Assembly (NCBI GenBank): GCA_021158465.1
Contig: JAGGUN010000051.1
Location: forward strand, 1 to 29,380
Source of the DNA: a bacterium
GTDB lineage: Bacteria > UBP14 > UBA6098 > 4484-93
DNA length: 29,380 nt
Direction of reading: 5' to 3'
Shown here: piece by piece, positions 28,127-29,380 of the stretch
Layout of the letters: each line of letters opens with the position of its first letter
Position numbering within the stretch: the stretch's first letter is position 1
Notes under the pieces: model-generated
The model's input: only the letters and a program-made list of their open reading frames with translations
The model's database searches: none
Told to the model about the DNA's origin: nothing
Made by a program: the position numbers and the translations under genes

Positions 28127-29380
28127 TTACCTCAGGAGCATAACCTTCGTGGCTCTCAACTCGCCTTTTGCCTTGACCGTTATGAAATAGACGCCCGATG
28201 GCACATCGCTCGCATCCCAGGCAACGATGTAGCTTCCTCTACGCTGCTTGCCGCTGAATATCTCTGCCACCTGCTCACCAAGCACATTCCTGACAGATAT
28301 CTCAACATCCGCATCACCGAACAGCTCATACGGCAGATGGACATAAGAGTTGAACGGATTAGGATAGGCAGGGTAGATGGCAAATCCGAGCGGCTTTACA
28401 TCCGTCTCAGCGATGCCCGTTCCTCCACGGCGGAGGACGAAGTGCACTGTCTCGGTATCGGCGTATGCAATCTCCATCTCTGGGAACGAGGTTGTCGGCT
28501 CATACAATACCTTGTCGAACTCCACACGATACACTCCAGGCAGGATATCATCGAAGCGGAAGTAGCCATCCGGATAGGTGTATGTGGCATACATATACTC
28601 GCCGTTCTCCGGGTTGACGAGATACACCCTCGAGCCGACAAGCGGTATTTCATCGTCCTTATAGAAGGATGATGTATCCTCCTCGACATAGCCATCGAGG
28701 TATGCTCCACCGCCTCTGCCGTGTGCATATAGCAGATGGACATCATACCCTGAAGCGTCAGCCGTATCCACAGGAATAGGTGTCGCATCGTGCCAGTTGG
28801 TTACATCGTTGTAGAACATCGGGATAAACCCGGGATGGTACGCAAGCAGGTAATACGAGCCGGGCGGCACACGGAGCTCGTACTCACCCTCAGAGTTGGT
28901 GACACCTGCTGTTGCCCACTCCTCTTCATCCTCAGTGGATATAGCAACCGTCAGCACATGAGGAAGCGGTGTCGTCGTATCCTCATCGAATATCGCACCA
29001 GAGAGGTAGAATAGTCGAATCATCGGTATCAGGTCGAAGTTGAACCCAAACAATGTATCTGGCGTATCGGGCGTGATAAATATCACATCCGCATCCATCG
29101 GGTTAGCCTTGTGGTCAAAGAACTGTGGATTGTAGTTGCCCGTCGAGTCAAACGCACCAAGTATGAACTCACCCATCGTTACATCGAGGGAGAATTCACC
29201 ACTATCATTTGTAACGGTGCAGTGGTCAAAGATAGGCTCACCGTAGTGCCTGAATGCACAGACCAGTATCCCCTCAAGCGGCTCATCCGTTTCATCATTA
29301 CGGACGGTTCCAACAAGTGTATGCAGACGCTCGCCGCAGGGAACGGTGAGGAATCGCCAGTCGAAGACACCAGCATTGCC
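28127..29380 (-). CDS. Secreted protein with carboxypeptidase-regulatory-like repeats and C-terminal sorting module (5' end off the window)
   Basis: The frame is open to the right edge, so at least 417 residues are present and the N-terminus is missing. An internal ATG at 29176 lies inside a domain and is not the start. Three carboxypeptidase-regulatory-like (Ig-fold) repeats can be seen, each with a GTV/SGA/DGY-type first strand and a G-E/Y-F central strand: LHTLVGTVRNDETDEPLEG ... NDSGEFSLDV; FYLSGAIFDEDTTTPLPHV ... NSEGEYELRVPPG; and AYLDGYVEEDTSSFYKDDE ... YPDGYFRFDDILPGVYRVEF. The last 85 or so residues are the sorting module (AYPNPFNSYVHLPYELFG ... TKVMLLR). Such repeats usually act as rigid spacers in surface proteins; the missing part may carry the active domain. 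A strong terminator follows. Confidence 0.88.
   Translation of the reverse strand, partial: GNAGVFDWRFLTVPCGERLHTLVGTVRNDETDEPLEGILVCAFRHYGEPIFDHCTVTNDSGEFSLDVTMGEFILGAFDSTGNYNPQFFDHKANPMDADVIFITPDTPDTLFGFNFDLIPMIRLFYLSGAIFDEDTTTPLPHVLTVAISTEDEEEWATAGVTNSEGEYELRVPPGSYYLLAYHPGFIPMFYNDVTNWHDATPIPVDTADASGYDVHLLYAHGRGGGAYLDGYVEEDTSSFYKDDEIPLVGSRVYLVNPENGEYMYATYTYPDGYFRFDDILPGVYRVEFDKVLYEPTTSFPEMEIAYADTETVHFVLRRGGTGIAETDVKPLGFAIYPAYPNPFNSYVHLPYELFGDADVEISVRNVLGEQVAEIFSGKQRRGSYIVAWDASDVPSGVYFITVKAKGELRATKVMLLR

Noticed and set aside
27803-28672. A 289-codon plus-strand frame spanning the terminator and two minus-strand genes
   Set aside because: It crosses an intergenic region with a strong minus-strand terminator and runs antisense to two genes with recognised modules; it lacks a convincing start.
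1-29380. CRISPR arrays, insertion sequences, integrases or phage genes
   Set aside because: No regularly spaced direct repeats, transposase motifs or terminal inverted repeats were seen. The tRNA genes show no adjacent integrase or duplicated tRNA 3' end.

Overview
The window looks like a chromosomal segment of an uncultured Gram-negative bacterium. A 3-deoxy-D-manno-octulosonate-8-phosphate phosphatase (KdsC) points to lipopolysaccharide, and two predicted beta-barrel proteins point to an outer membrane. Five secreted proteins end in the same C-terminal module (PNPF..., then a G[VL]Y-type turn, then a hydrophobic tail ending in K or R), as in proteins of the FCB group and of candidate divisions such as WOR-3, TA06, Zixibacteria or Cloacimonadota. 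This placement is inference from protein style; no rRNA gene is present to test it.

Layout. (1) 1-853, minus: 3' part of a beta-class DNA methyltransferase running off the left edge. (2) 975-5364, minus: a tightly overlapped five-gene operon encoding a PAS sensor kinase homologue that lacks the phospho-accepting histidine, an exported four-cluster ferredoxin, a lipoprotein, a YibQ-type divergent polysaccharide deacetylase and TsaE. (3) 5493-8159, plus: a secreted subtilase with its own very good sigma70-type promoter, back to back with the kinase promoter. (4) 8151-16267, minus: a nine-gene run with small gaps and overlaps, led by a DUF3857/transglutaminase protein and continuing with kdsC, thiE, an AlbA_2 protein, two phosphate butyryltransferase paralogues, a small membrane protein, a beta-barrel and the CCA-adding enzyme. 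(5) 16356-21690, minus: a secreted protein, a HRDC-domain protein and a 1290-residue secreted von Willebrand A/Ig-repeat protein. (6) 21782-25085, minus: a 593-codon frame for a beta-barrel, and a TatD-RsmA fusion predicted to be translated from a leaderless mRNA. (7) 25169-25376, plus: tandem tRNA-Ser genes (TGA and GCT), neither encoding CCA. (8) 25381-29380, minus: a TIM-barrel glycosidase-like protein interrupted by a discoidin domain, a strong rho-independent terminator, and the C-terminal part of a protein with carboxypeptidase-regulatory repeats, cut by the right edge.

How it fits together. Much of the window is devoted to the cell surface: five sorted secreted proteins, two barrels, a lipoprotein, a periplasmic transglutaminase-like protein, a deacetylase-like protein and LPS precursor synthesis. 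The rest is housekeeping: tRNA maturation and modification (cca, tsaE), 16S rRNA dimethylation (rsmA), thiamine synthesis and acyl-phosphate metabolism. No complete mobile element, CRISPR array or secretion machinery is visible.

Most unusual items: the His-to-Arg kinase beside an exported polyferredoxin; the TatD-RsmA fusion with its predicted leaderless start; the orphan HRDC protein of a type I associate with reverse-transcriptase loci; and the doublet-repeat architecture of the vWA protein. No intergenic stretch exceeds 300 bases; the longest, 25086-25380, holds the tRNA genes and two promoters.
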